From: Nicotiana tabacum
Taxonomy: Eukaryota; Streptophyta; Magnoliopsida; Solanales; Solanaceae
Direction: 5' to 3'
Assembly: GCF_000715075.1 (NCBI RefSeq)
Contig: NC_134102.1
Coordinates: 41,983,348 to 42,047,347, forward strand
Length of the DNA stretch: 64,000 nt
Shown here one piece after another: positions 35,901 to 47,814 of this stretch. Position 1 is the first letter of the stretch. Every line of letters begins with the position of its first letter. The position numbers were made by a program, and so were the translations under genes. Under the pieces are notes generated by a model. That model was not told the DNA's origin, made no database searches, and worked only from the letters and a program-made list of their open reading frames with translations.

Positions 35901-37780
35901 CTGAGTACTCCTTTTCTATTTAACCAGAAACTTGGGATCCAAGATTAGCTTATGAATGGTTACTTCTATTGGGATCCCTGTCATATCTAAATGGGACCAA
36001 GCAAAACTATCCACATTAGCAATAAGTAATTTAATGAGTTTTTTCCTGAGCTCGGGAGTCAATCCCGTGCCCAGGTTTACCTTCCGATCGGGAGAGTGTT
36101 TGATCAATATGACTTGCTCCAGCTCTTCGACCGTCGAATTGGTGGTATCGGAATCGGCAGGGGCGATTAACGACCTATGAACTCCATAATCATCATCCTC
36201 GCCTGCCTCCTACTTCTCTGGTTTTGTCTGGACCGGTGTCGGTGATTGCTATTTAGTTTCTTCCTTCCTAACTGACTCTGGGTTCTTTGATGTCGAGAGT
36301 GCAGACATCGAGATCACCTCATCGACCGCGAACATTTCTTTTGCGGCCGACTATTCTCTGTAAACCATCTTGATCCCTCCTAGTGTGGGGAACTTCAATG
36401 CCTGATGTAGTGTCGAGGGTATTGCCCTCATGTTGTGAATCCATAGCCTTCCGAATAGAGCGTTATACCTCATATCCTCTGCGATGACATAAAATTTGTT
36501 TCCTGAATGGTTACGGTGGTGTTCACTGGCAGGGTTATCTCCCCTTTAGTAGTTTCACATGCCATGTTGAATCCGTTTAAGACCCGGACTGCAGGTACTA
36601 TTTGGTCTTGTAGACCCAGCTGCTCTACGACCCTCGATCTAATGATATTGTCCGAGCTACCTGGATCATCAACACACACTTAACTAGATATTTATTTATG
36701 AGTACAGAAATTACCAGTGCATGGTTATGCGGTTGCACGATGCCTTCAACACGTATTCCCGGGTTCGCTTTTCCCTTGTAATGGACACCTTAGTGCACTT
36801 CAGCATGGCCCCTAGGGGATGTCGCCTCCATCGATGATCATGTTGATGACGTGCTAAGGTTCCTCTTGCTCGGTCTGCTTGTTGGAGTCCCTATTTATGA
36901 AGTGATTTTTGGCTCGATCACTCAGAAATTCCCGGAGGTGTCCGTTATTGAATAACCATGCCATTTCTTCTCTTAGATGTCAGCAGTCTTCAGTCATGTG
37001 GCCGTGAGTGCCATGATACTTACACATCAGGTTGGGGTCTCTTTGGGCAGGATTGGACTGCAATGGCCGAGGCCACTTGGTATCTTTGATGCATCCGATG
37101 GCTGACACGATGCCAGCCGCATCGATGCTGAAGTTGTATTCTGATAACCTCAGTGCCTCCCTGACCCCGATTGGCCTGTCGAAACCATTTTGGCTCATGA
37201 GTCCCCGGCTATTATGACCTCGATCGCTTCTTTTTCATTCTTTGCAGGGTTACGTCCGGATCCGCTGCCCCTTCGATCTCCGTTATACGGTTGATACTGA
37301 TCTCTGCTTGGTCTTGGTATATGATCGACGACTCTTTTAGACATGTCATTAGTTATTATGGGATACACAGACCCAGAGGGGGCCCCGAGCTGAACATCCT
37401 CGACTCTGATTTTCGATTGGTAACTGTTATGGACGTCAGCCCAAGTTACCGCCGGGTACTCTATCAAATTCTGTTTCAGCTGTTGTAAATCCAATGAGCT
37501 TTGGGGGTTGAGTCCTTAGGTGAATGCTTGAATGACCCAATCATCCGCAACCGGAAGCAGGTCCATCCTTTCAATTTGAAACCTCGATACGAATTCCCTG
37601 AGCATTTCATTATCTCTTTGTTTCACTATAAAGAGGTCTGATTTTCTGGTCTCGACTTTGATGTCCCCGTCATGAGCTTTTATGAAGTCATCTGCAAGCA
37701 TGGCAAACGAATCATTGGAATTAGGGGGCAGGTTGTGATACCATATCATTGCTCCTTTAGACAGGGTTTCTCCGAACTTT
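32912..37780 (-). pseudogene. gag-pol of element B (gag, protease, RT, RNase H, integrase), defective
   Basis: Reading down the minus strand: gag begins mid-domain at KFGETLSKGAMIWYHNLP (about 37780). It continues to a zinc-knuckle-like CKYHGTHGHMTEDC near 36985. The protease flap region has DPGSSDNIIRSRVVEQL (about 36660). RT covers about 36107-35145 with DAYSGYNQI. The catalytic YxDD box reads YIDG (about 35470), so one essential Asp is replaced by Gly. RNase H is at 34660-34361 (NNEVEYEA). Integrase has its H2C2 finger near 33955-33820 (HKGTCKNH...CDGRQRH) and MDIVG. The C-terminal end is NWNVTHLKWY before TAA 32912-32914. Many stops and frameshifts split it. The gag N terminus is missing because LTR sequence abuts at 37781. 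Confidence 0.9.
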
Positions 37781-38248
37781 AAGAACTTAAGAACAAAAAT
37801 AAGAATTTTGAACGACAAAGAGAATTGAAATAGATTGCCTTGGTATTTGTGTTACAATGTATCCCTTGAGCAATAAGCTTTCCCCCTTTATATATTAGGG
37901 GAGTTTTACCCTAAGTACAATTCTAAGAAAGGTAAAAATTTTCTGTTTCGATAATTACTGATTTTCTGCCGATAGGGGCCGAGATTCACGCCGTGATATC
38001 CGGTTGGGCACGATCATCACGGCCCTTTGTTAGTCGTGTGCAGTTGTTTGGTAATGCTCTCCGAAGTCTTGATCCCCGAACCGGACCCGGAGGACATGGC
38101 CTTGATACCCCCGAGGGCAGGTGTTTTGCCCGAGCCCCGATATGAGGGGCTCCTCGCTCTAACTCCGATTCATTACGGTCACGTTCCTGCTTTGTTTGTC
38201 TCACCGGGAAATCGGGGTGTTCAGTTGGCTCGGTTTCACCCGTATACA
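37781..38248 (-). repeat. Truncated 5' LTR of element B (468 bp)
   Basis: Matches 24336-24801 throughout with many substitutions. It ends GTATACA at the CATCT duplication. Its inner roughly 200 bp (U5), the primer-binding site, leader and start of gag are absent. The junction joins LTR directly to gag at AACTTTAAGAACTT, a short homology that could have guided the deletion. Confidence 0.9.
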
Positions 38249-38588
38249 CATCTTTTGATCAAAAGTATTTTGTTGTCAAATATATTTTTTTTCTAAAGTT
38301 AAGGTGTTTGTCCAAGCATTTAGAAAGAAAAACAATATGAGAGTAAAAGTAGAAGCAGTTTTTTAGAACATAAAAAATTAATTTCTCCCAAAAAGTATTT
38401 TATTTTTTGAAAAATACTGTTCAGAAACATCATTTAAAAGCTTGTCCAAATATTAATTACTATTCAAAAATAATTTTAAATTAATTAATCAAATATATAG
38501 TGTTTCTCATCAAATGTAACTTTCTGAAAAATATTTTTTAAAAGCAGTTTTTAAAATAAATTAATTTTAAAAACTTGGCCAGGCTTTA
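38249..38588. mobile_element. Main part of the probable MITE interrupted by element B
   Basis: AT-rich, non-coding, about 340 bp. It ends AAAACTTGGCCAGGCTTTA, an approximate inverse of TAAAGTCTGTTGGCCAA at 24113. Repeated AAAAGCAGTTTTT-type segments occur inside. See the split left end. Confidence 0.45.
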
Positions 38589-39653
38589 CGCCCATTAAGT
38601 CACTTCTCTCTCCCAATTGTGCACATTTTCCGTTAGAAGCATTTGTGCACATGTATGTTTAGATTTGTATTTAAAATTTAATTTGTAAATATTAAATTCC
38701 TCGTGGTTGTAAATCTTCGCTTGGATAAAATAAAGACACGAAGATGCACTTTCAATGTCAAAACTTATGGACAAAGGGTGAACGGTGGAGGCGCCCATGT
38801 TAAAGCAGCCTGTGTTTATCCGTAAAATGATATAATTAAATTTATATATAATTTATAAATAAATGAATTAATTTGATCCAAAAATAATAGATAAATTAGA
38901 CAGAAATATTAGACTTAGTCTTAAAATTGAAATAAACGACATATATCTTAGTTCCGGGCGTAGAGCTACCGATAGTAATAAGAACAGTGCAAATAAACAA
39001 GAAAATAAAATGTTATTTGAGCTTTTGATGAAGTATAGTATATGCTTGTAAGAAAATTTGTGTCCTTATAATGATGATAGAACTCACTATTTATAGTTAC
39101 ACCTAGGGAACAAGGTCCTAGGATTAAGCTCCTTTTTAATGACAATTATGAGGGCCATTGAAGAATGTATAACGGTGGACAGTGAATGTTATATTCTCTA
39201 TAACGGATCATGTAATTAATGCTGTAGAATATTCTTCATTGAAGGTTACCGGATGGCGGCATTTATTTTGTCTTTATGAATATCATTCTCTCCGATGACA
39301 AGCGGAATTATTGTCTCCGAGTTTGACTATCTTTTGTGTTCGATTTCACATATCGCTTTCTCATACGATCATTAAAAATGAACATATTTTACCCCGTACC
39401 GTTTGGAAAACTTTGATTGATGTATTTATGAGTCTTACCAGCAAAAGAAAAAGGGGAGCTTTAACAGAGGTGAGCTGGTAGGGGTATGTCACTGATTTAT
39501 TGGTACAGCAATAGAAGTACCAAGAAGCAAAAACTACCACTAGCTTTACTGTCGTACTGACCAAATAGCAATTCGATCGAAACGTTTCGTACTTCACATA
39601 TCATGTCTTTAGTGCCTATTAATTCTTGTATGGTCATGCAGCCATGAAAATTA
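38589..39653. other. AT-rich intergenic DNA, nothing recognised
   Basis: No ORF with a recognisable domain. The short frames at 38595-38798 and 39361-39597 (minus) show no family features. Confidence 0.5.
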
Positions 39654-39958
39654 CTCCCTCCATTTAAAAAAAACTTTTTGAGATGGTCTTAAATATGTTG
39701 TAATAAAAAACTTTTAAGATATATGGTCTTAAAAACTTGATACAAATTTTAATAAAAAAGGTAAAATTTTTGAGATATATGGTCTTAAATATGTTGTAAC
39801 ATTTTTGTGGCTATAAAACTTTTAAAACTTATGGTCTAAAATCTACCATAATATTTGTGTGGCTATAAATACTTTTTATTAAAGAAATATTGAAAGATGC
39901 CAATCTTTTTGAACATACTAATAAGGAAATAATGTCAATCTTTTTAAAACAAATGGAG
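39654..39958. mobile_element. Stowaway-like MITE
   Basis: Begins CTCCCTCCATTTAAAA next to TA (39652-39653) and ends AAAACAAATGGAG before TA (39959-39960). A TA duplication and CTCCCTCC-type ends are the hallmarks of plant Stowaway (Tc1/mariner-derived) MITEs. Internal copies of GGTCTTAAATATGTTGTAA recur. The termini are imperfect. Confidence 0.7.
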
Positions 39959-40220
39959 TATTATATGGTGTACGTAATTGACATGTCAACAAAGTGAGTT
40001 GAGAATCATGAAAGATTTTCGGTTTAAATTTCTTGCATAAATTCTGTTATACGCGCATTCTTTCTATTTATCCGAGCCTTGATGGATAGAATTACCTAAT
40101 ATTTATGCTGACGAAAATAACATATATTTCTTAGAATATATGTGCAATTGATCCATGAAATGCCTCCTATTGTTATTCTCTTTCACTTCTCCTTCCAGAT
40201 TCAAAGCTGTTATCAATTTA

Positions 40221-40440
40221 GAGTCTGTTTGGATGAGCTTATTTTAAGTGACTCTTAAACCAAAATAGATTTTAAGCCATAAGTTAGGAATTCTAACTTT
40301 TGGCTTTTGGCTAGTTTTTGTCATTTTAGTTTAAAAACAAGTGCTTAAAAGCACTTTTTTACTCTATTCAAACACTACAAAATGACTTAAAAGTTATTTT
40401 GGCTTAAAAGCACTTAAAATAAGTCAATCCAAACGGGCTC
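40221..40440. mobile_element. Tourist-like (PIF/Harbinger) MITE, 220 bp
   Basis: The terminal inverted repeats are GAGTCTGTTTGGATGAGCTT and, from the right, GAGCCCGTTTGGATTGACTT. Both continue ATTTTAAGTG. They are flanked by the 3-bp duplication TTA (40218-40220 and 40441-40443). The TTA target and GTTTGG-type ends fit PIF/Harbinger-derived MITEs. No coding capacity. Confidence 0.9.
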
Positions 40441-40494
40441 TTAATTTGCTTCTTGTGTGTTGAGAGGCTTAAAAGAAAATTTTGAACCTCCACT

Positions 40495-41500
40495 ATTTGG
40501 TTTTTTCGAATTCAAAGTCGAGATTTAAAAAAAAAAAATAGATTGAAGTTTGAATATTTGAGCCGCATTCTTTTCGAGCTGGAGTCGATTTCTCTTTACC
40601 GTGGTTAATTAAAATTTTGAAAAATAGAATTACACCATTAAAAGTCGCTCGAGCTTCGATTTTAGAAATTGGGTTTTTCGAGTTTGTTAGTTGTTTGGAT
40701 TAGGTGTTGTCCGAATTGATTGAAAATATCAAGAGGAGTTTAAAACTTAAATTTGAAGTGATTTGGAGTAGATTTGAGTTAAATTTCAGAAGAAGCTCAA
40801 GGAAGAAGAAGAAGAAAGAATATCACATGAAACTCCATCAATAGAATTTATTTGTATAACAATATGTAATATTGTTTAATAGTGTACAAACACCTCTTAA
40901 ATACTATAGGGGTGTATAAACACCTCTTAAATACTATAGAGGTGTATAAATACCTCTTATACATTATTATATTCAAGATTAATATATTATTTACATATAT
41001 TTAATGGATTTCTCACATATTTTTATTCTTATACACATATCTACATAGCGTATCAACAACATATTTTCACTATTGTGCTTATATGTAGTTATATACTTTT
41101 GTACACTTATATGCATAATGTACCTGACTTGTATAAAAATGTATAATATTGTATAAATATGTATAAGCGTCTCTATACGAACTTTTTCTATGATTTAGAG
41201 TTTCAATTCATGTTCAAACCGGTCCAAATTCCATCAAATGACTTCAAGTTTTGTAGAACAAGTCTAAATAACAATCACTCCAAGATTCTCATAAAAAATC
41301 AGAGTCGAAATTTAAACCTATTTATTTAAGCTCATTCAATAATGGTGGATTACGTTAAAGATCTGATTTTCACTACCCAAATGGATTTGGTTTGTTGAAC
41401 TAATATTTGAGTCATATTTATTGATTCGGAAATTGGGTTAGAAGCTTGAGCATTTAAAAATAAATTTTGAATAGCAATTTCGAGAACCAATTTTGGTTGG
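40495..41500 (+). repeat. AT-rich repeat, copy 1 (related to 49840-50990)
   Basis: Shares an ordered series of segments with 49840-50990: GGGTTTTxxxAxxxTTGTTTGGATT, GAAAATATxxxxxGGAGTTT, an AATTTCAGA...GAAGAAGAAG block, then a long (T)GTATAA-rich tract. Non-coding. I could not define termini or class. Confidence 0.55.
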
Positions 41501-41775
41501 ATGTTAAATCTTGACTTATTATATTTGGGTTACAGCTTTGCAAAGTTGTATATAAGTCTCCTAATTACAATGTATATGTGTGGACTGTATTTATATGCAA
41601 TTCTCTAAACAAATTATTAATGATAAAATACTTTATTGTTTGCTACTAATTATTAGGAAATATCAAGTACCGAGAGACAAATAATAAAATTTTGTTTACT
41701 TCGTCATGGAGTATTATTTAGAGCAATAGTATTAGTTATAGAATGGAAAATGTGCTATTTGATATGTGTGATATT

Positions 41776-42122
41776 TGTACATCCAAATGTGGAGACGGTA
41801 TAAAGTGAAATATGATATGACACGTGGTCATCTAAAGGAAATACACGTGGAACCCAAGACGAGGATAGCCTAAGACCGAACACAGCCATTCCACTTGTCA
41901 CCGGAAGGGATAACGTTCATAAAGATGTATTAAATGCTCCTTGCCCGATAGCATTTAATAGGGAATATTCTGCAACATTAAGAGCGACGGTCCGTTAAGA
42001 GAATTTGACATTTATGTTTACCGTTACATCTTCATCAATAACCCTCATAATTGGCATTAAAGGAGGGCATGATCCTAGGGCCTCCTTTCCTAAACACAAC
42101 TATAAATAGTGAGCCTAGTTAT
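41776..42122 (+). repeat. Solo LTR related to element C, left part
   Basis: Starts TGTACATCCAAATG. It shares with the LTR of element C the ACACGTGG motif, a GGGCATGATCCTAGG segment and a TATA box (ACTATAAATAG near 42099-42109). Element D interrupts it after GTTAT. Left plus right parts total 610 bp without the duplication, close to the 614 bp of C's LTR. Confidence 0.75.
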
Positions 42123-43493
42123 TGACGAGTTTAAAACACAACACAAAATTATGCTCGCTAGTCGAATATAGTATAATATAATATCGTATCCACAAGGATT
42201 GGAGTTAAACAGTATTATCGTAGTTTGTAGCTAGATTGCTATCTAAGATGATCAACAATTGAGAATTATATGACTAAAACTAAAATTAACTAAGAATCTA
42301 GAGCTAATTGACTATGACAATCGCAACAAAAGTAAGCAAGGAAGATATCAATGGGAGAAAATAGGGGATTGATTGGATATGTGCAAGATAATTATCTCGA
42401 ATTTAACTCTAGTTAATTTATTTCTAATATTCAAGTGAGTCTCTTGAATTCACTCAATTATTAGTTCAAACGTTTAATAGAAACTCCTCTCTCGATTAAG
42501 TCTCAACCTCACAATATGAACCAATTTAAGCTCGGTGAAGATATGCAAGAATTCGTAGTGGATTGGTCTTTAGGAGAACCTCTTCCGATTATCCTCCTAA
42601 CTAGGTTTAATCAATGATTCAACTAGCCTCTTTCGATTACTAAGAAGAATTAATGAACTCAACCCACAAGATAATGTGAAGATATCACAAGTTATGCCTC
42701 TTTCGGTTACATGAACATGTGAATATAAATGCAACAATTAAAACATCCAAAATGATTCAATGCATAAAAACTAAAGTTAATATCCATAAATAATTATCAA
42801 TACACCAAATCTAACAATCCCTAAAGAGAACTACTCCATAAATATGGAGTAATTCATCACAAATATAAAAAAAAATATAAAACGATCCAAACTCTTGTCT
42901 TGAGTGAGGATTGAATGACGAATCCCTTGTGCTTTTGCTTATCCACCTTCTCTATAGCCTCCTTAGGTCTTAGATGTGTCAAAGTCTAAAAATAATATTT
43001 TTACATGTATTTATACCAAGTAGGGTCGGGCCCAAATGAAATCATCTTTTCCTATGCGAATTAGGACAATTACTCTGTAAAATTTGTATAGGCGTGCGCC
43101 GCATGGGGCGACGCGCCAAGCGGGGCAGCAGTGGGAAACTGCAGAGAGCTTGCTCTTTGACGGGAGCAGGAACTTGCATAGGCGCCGCGCGCCACGCGCC
43201 GCGCTAGTGTAGTTTTCTCAGAGTCCGGCTTTTTGCTTCGATTTTGACATTCAGACTTGTTCCTCGACCCCCGAACGCGATCTCAACTAAATCCCTTAGG
43301 ATTTTACTCAGACTTCAAAGCTCCAAATCACTCAAATTAGCTCCATAACATCTACATCACTCGGAATCACTCCTACAAGGCATAAAATACATAATAAGTG
43401 CAAAATACTAGCGATTAAAGCTCAAACACAATTAAAGTACAGTAAATTAGAGTGCAACAAGCGACTAAAACACGAGATTATAGCCTACCATCA
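42123..43493 (-). repeat. 3' LTR of element D (1371 bp)
   Basis: Begins TGACGAGTTTAAAACACAAC and ends TAGCCTACCATCA. The plus-strand sequence just inside, ACACCCCACACTT, reads AAGTGTGGGGTGT on the minus strand and is a plausible polypurine tract. A GC-rich GCGCCGCGCGCC patch lies near 43090-43205. Confidence 0.88.
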
Positions 43494-45135
43494 ACACCCC
43501 ACACTTAAACCATTGCACGTCCTCGAGCAATCAAACTATACTTTATAAAGAAACGACCTTTTTACATAACTCTCCTAACTCATCATACCAAGAATATTTA
43601 AAATAGGCTAAGCACAATAGTGTAACATTCTTGCCTCTAGACTTGACTCAAAAGCATCACGCGCTATTTATAAACCACTCGCTTACTCTAATATAGAGGT
43701 CAACGATATTACCTTCATTCGTGAATCAAGTGCCCTCACAACAATAGAGAGTCGTTCCACACAAAATAGAAATTAAGAACAATTAGGAACTCAAGATAGA
43801 AAGAATTCACTGACTCTCAGAAACACCATTCATATGCCACAAATGATGAACCATAGGCTTGCCTGTATTGCCCGTAGTGTACTACTTAACTAATCGAGCC
43901 CATTTAGTCAAGGATCAAGTAGGACTTTAATAGGTTGTAATGTAGGCTGCGGGATGGGTAGGATACATTTAGATATAAGAGTGACTCCACCTCCCTAAGC
44001 ATTTTAATACATACATTTCAATTTTCAAAACCCCACCCTTATGTCAAACCATAACTTTACCTTTACATCAATAATATTAACTCCCAACTTCTTTAAGCAC
44101 AATTACATCAAGATTTACCACTATCATGGAATATTTTGCACAATCAAACAATATTTTTTTTTTCCTTTTTCAATTCAAATAGCTCTTACTTTTTCAATAC
44201 AGTGCACCTTTCTCCTTATTTCATTAGTTCCACTCAAAAGCCAAACCAACCACCCCACACTTCAACTTTTACAAAGTTCATAACAAATTCAAGTACTCAC
44301 GAGAGGTATTAGATTCAAATAGATGGTCAATTCAAATAAATACATACAACTTGTAATGTGGTTGCTAAATAAACAAGATTACAGGCTTGACAGGGTTAAC
44401 TATGATACATAACAATTAGGTGAGTAAAAGCATATAACTGGCTCAACAAAGAAATGCCTAAATCACTTCTAAGACTGAACAAAACTACTATTTCGCTTTA
44501 CAAACACACGAGACAAGTTCTAGACATCAAATATAATGCACAGAATACACAAAACCTCACACACACATGGCACCTAACTCACTCAAGATCAGACTATCAA
44601 GACACTCTAGTCAAAGAAGTTAAGCAAAGTTAAAATCATACAATTTAAGGTGCTTATGCAAGAGTCAAAAATCGAGCCTAAGCGTCACAACTAAAGCACT
44701 CACTATTCTTAAGGTATAATGGAGTCAAGAAATATTGCTTTCAATTTAAAACACAACATAAGGTTTCCTACTATTCTAAAAAATAAAAACTAACTACATT
44801 CGGTTCAAACAAAACCCTTGGAAAAGAACCGCGGCACAAAAAAAAACCAAGGGGGAATCATTACACTAACTACAAAAGAAAATCTTTTTATCTTTTCCTT
44901 TCGACTTTAATCCCTCAAGAAACCCGTTGAATGATATCCATCTTCGGAAAAAGTCAAAATGTTTAAATTTTGATGGTTTTTCTCATTTTTCTATCTAACT
45001 ACTAAAACAACAAAATTAAATTACTAACACAGATGCATACAACATACAATTTTTCCCACCCCATACTTTAAGTCATGACATGTCCCCATGATACACAATT
45101 AAAAAGCATAAGATAAAGAAAACTTCCCTGAATTT
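43494..45135. other. Non-coding 3' region of element D
   Basis: Collinear with 27348-29140 of element A. No supported ORF; the 44041-44283 plus frame is chance. The length and conservation between A and D suggest it belongs to the family rather than being random filler. Confidence 0.65.
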
Positions 45136-47665
45136 TTAGTAAGGGTCTGAGTCAAAGCCGAGATCCATTCCACGCGCCCGAACCAATGCACACATCCATG
45201 CAGATAGCTTCTTCTCAGCCTTCTTGGGGTATACCCCACACTTTTCTTTCACTGCAGCCTTCTCTTTTGAACCCTTCACCTTCCACTCAACACTTGCAGC
45301 TGGCTTCTCCTTTATCACCCCAGTCTCTACATTCATCTCGAACGTCACAGTCTCTTCACCCACTCTAAGCATGAGTTTTCTATCATGTATATCCAATATT
45401 TCTCTACCCGTTGCTAAGAATGGTTTTCCTAAGATAAGGGGGACCTCTTTGTTCTCTTCTAGCTTCACCACTGTGAAATATATAGGAAATACAAACTTAT
45501 CTATCCGAACTAAGACATCTTTCACTATCCCCTCGGGTATGATAGTTATTTGGTCTGCCAGCTGCAAAGATATTGGTGCAGACCTTATCTCTCCAATCTC
45601 ATTCTTCAGATTCCTGTAAATAGACAAAAGGTATTAAATTAATTGAGGCAATCACATAAAGACTTATCAAAATTAATAGTGCCTAAAGAGCAAGGTATAG
45701 TAAAAGTCCCCGGATCTCCACACTTTTGTGGGAGTTTGTTTTGCAAGATTACACTGCAATACTCTGTGAGCTTGAGTACTAATGTTTCTTCTATCTTTCT
45801 CTTCTTTGTAAGGATTTCCTTCAAGAACTTGGCATAAGCTGGCATTTGAGAGAGCACATCTGTGAATGAAAAATTTACATTAACTTGTTTCAGCATATCC
45901 GAAAATCTCTTAAATTGCTTGTCCAGCTTCTCTCTATAAAGCTTTTGGGAAAAAGGTAAAGCAGGCATCTGCTTGCTTTCTTCAGATTCATCCCTTCTTG
46001 AATTCTCTTCCTTCTTCTTTTTCTCAGTTCCCTTCTTGCCTTTCTTCTTCTTATCAACTTCATTTTTCAGCTGCTCCCCACTTTATTTTTCAGGTACCAC
46101 CTTTTTTGGATAGGGGTGGGCTCTTTCACTACTTGTCCACTTCTTAGAGTTACAACATTTACCGTCTCTTTGGGGTTTCTTTCAGTATCAGCTGGCAAAG
46201 TACCTGGGATCCTTTCAGACAATACGGTGGCAATTTGTCCCACTTGCTTCTCCAAGTTTCGCAACCCTGTGCCAAGTTCTTTGATAGCTGCACCATGAGC
46301 ATCTAACCTCTCATCTGTCTTGACAATAAAGGACTTCATAAGATCTTCTAGCCCAGGCTGATTGGATTGTTGAGGTTGAAACTGCTGCCTTTGCTGATTT
46401 TGGAAGCCTGAAGCTCCTTGTCCCCGGAATCTGGAGTTGTTTTGTTTCCATGTATGTGCAGTACCCCCAGGTGAACTCCATGGAAAACCGGGGTGCTTCT
46501 GACCCATTGCATTGAAGTTATAATTTCCCACAGCATTTACTTCCTTAGTTGAGGCCTGACACTCATGAGTGGGATGTCCTCTTCCACGTATATCACAAGC
46601 TGTGTGATTCTCTCTTTGTATAGAAGCTAAGGTCCGCTTCCCTATCTCTTTCGCCATGGCATCAAGCTGTACCTACACAGATGTGTTAGCATCAACCTGG
46701 TGAACACCATTCGCCCTTCTTCTTTCAGCACTTTCAGAGGGCCACTAATTTGCATCTTCAGATAATTCATCGAGAATATCGACTATCTCCTCTGGTGTCT
46801 TTTTCATTAAAGGTCTTCCAGCTGCATTACTCAATTTTCTACGCGAGGCCGGTGTCAAACCATCCCAAAAATCCTGGAGTTGCATCCAGAGTTCAATTCC
46901 GCTATGTTAACACTTTCGAACTAATTCCTTAAACCTCTCCCACGCTTCAAACATAGTTTCAGTCTCTTTCTGGAAGAAGTTATGGATTTCTCTTCTAAAC
47001 TTTCCCATCTTAGCTAATGAGAAATATTTGTCAAGAAATTTTCTGGTCATCTCATCCCATGTTCTAATCGATACATAAGGCAAGCTTCGAAGCCAGTGCT
47101 TTGTATCATCTTTGAGTGTGAAGGGGAATGCCCTTAAGTAAACTGCATCTTGTGACACACCATTGTATTGAAAGGTGTTCATGATCTCCTCGAAGTCCAT
47201 TAGATGTGTGTTTGGATCTTCGTTCATCTTCCCTCTGAAGACACAACATTTTTGCAGAGTTTGGAGCAACCCTTACTTCAATTCGAAATTGTTCGCAGCC
47301 ACTAGAGGTGGTCTAACACTTGATAAGCCTTGGTTGTAGACCGGTCTAGCATAATCGCCAAGTGGTCTCCTAGCACCCAAAGGTTGATTCTGAACAATTC
47401 TCCGAGCCCTCTCCTCCTCATATACAAGTTGTGTATTCCGAAGAGTTGTTTTCTCGGCATCCCTTGCAATTTTTTCTCTTTGTTGGGCTTCCTCTCTTGC
47501 AGCCAAATTAATATTATCATCATCTCCCGCCATAATATCTTTGGTTGAGGATTGCCCAACCTTTTCAATATTCTCAGGGAGATTTCTTTTCGTCCTTAGC
47601 TGTCGCAGTTGTTTTTCTATTTCTGGTTCGTATGTTAGCACTTCCTCCCCAGAAGATCGAGTCAT
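45136..47665 (-). pseudogene. gag and aspartic protease of element D, broken
   Basis: Gag starts at the ATG at 47665 (MTRSSGEEVLTYEPEIEKQL), 126 nt inside the primer-binding site. The Retrotrans_gag core is at 47269-46907 (RAFPFTLKDDTKHWLRSLP). A zinc-knuckle-like CDIRGRGHPTHEC follows near 46600, and a helical segment (IKELGTGLRNLEKQVGQIA) near 46240-46300. The 45627-45136 frame has the retropepsin-like end VPLILGKPFLATGREILDI and closes with an apparently natural stop. Stops occur in frame at 47273-47275 and 46907-46909 and twice more before 46657. Frame changes lie between 46067 and 45968 and between 45639 and 45627. This would give a Gag particle protein and a protease, but no polymerase. 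Confidence 0.88.
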
Positions 47666-47791
47666 GCACCACTCTTACCTGTAACCTGCGCACAGTCAAA
47701 GAACACCAACCGTAAAAAGGAAAAAATAAAAATAAAAAGAAAAATTCTTGAATTAGCACTACAACTATTTCAAACACTATTGATTTTTCAA

Positions 47792-47809
47792 TCCCCGGCA
47801 ACGGCGGCA
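47792..47809 (-). other. Primer-binding site of element D (tRNA-Asp type)
   Basis: The minus strand reads TGCCGCCGTTGCCGGGGA just inside the 5' LTR. It differs at one position from TGGCGCCGTTGCCGGGGA, the complement of the plant tRNA-Asp 3' end used by Athila elements. The tRNA sequence is from memory. Confidence 0.8.
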
Positions 47810-47814
47810 AAATT

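Larger units (their letters stand above)
24136..38248 (-). mobile_element. Element B: Ty3/gypsy Tat-type LTR retrotransposon with extra antisense ORF
   Basis: Bounded by the 5-bp duplication CATCT (24131-24135 and 38249-38253) and by TG...CA ends. On the minus strand the order is 5' LTR (partial), gag, protease, RT, RNase H, integrase, a non-coding stretch, then a plus-strand ORF, polypurine tract and 3' LTR. Element A (25941-29749) is inserted in the extra ORF. RT-RNase H-integrase order is Ty3/gypsy, and an extra ORF between pol and the 3' LTR is known from plant Ogre/Tat elements. U5, primer-binding site and gag N terminus are deleted, and the RT active site is mutated, so the copy is defective. 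Confidence 0.93.

Noticed and set aside
38027..38296. ORF repeated from 24580
   Set aside because: Same LTR sequence; runs beyond the element end into flanking DNA.
45186..45619. Plus-strand ORFs within element D
   Set aside because: They are shadows of the protease frame on the minus strand, which has recognisable motifs.
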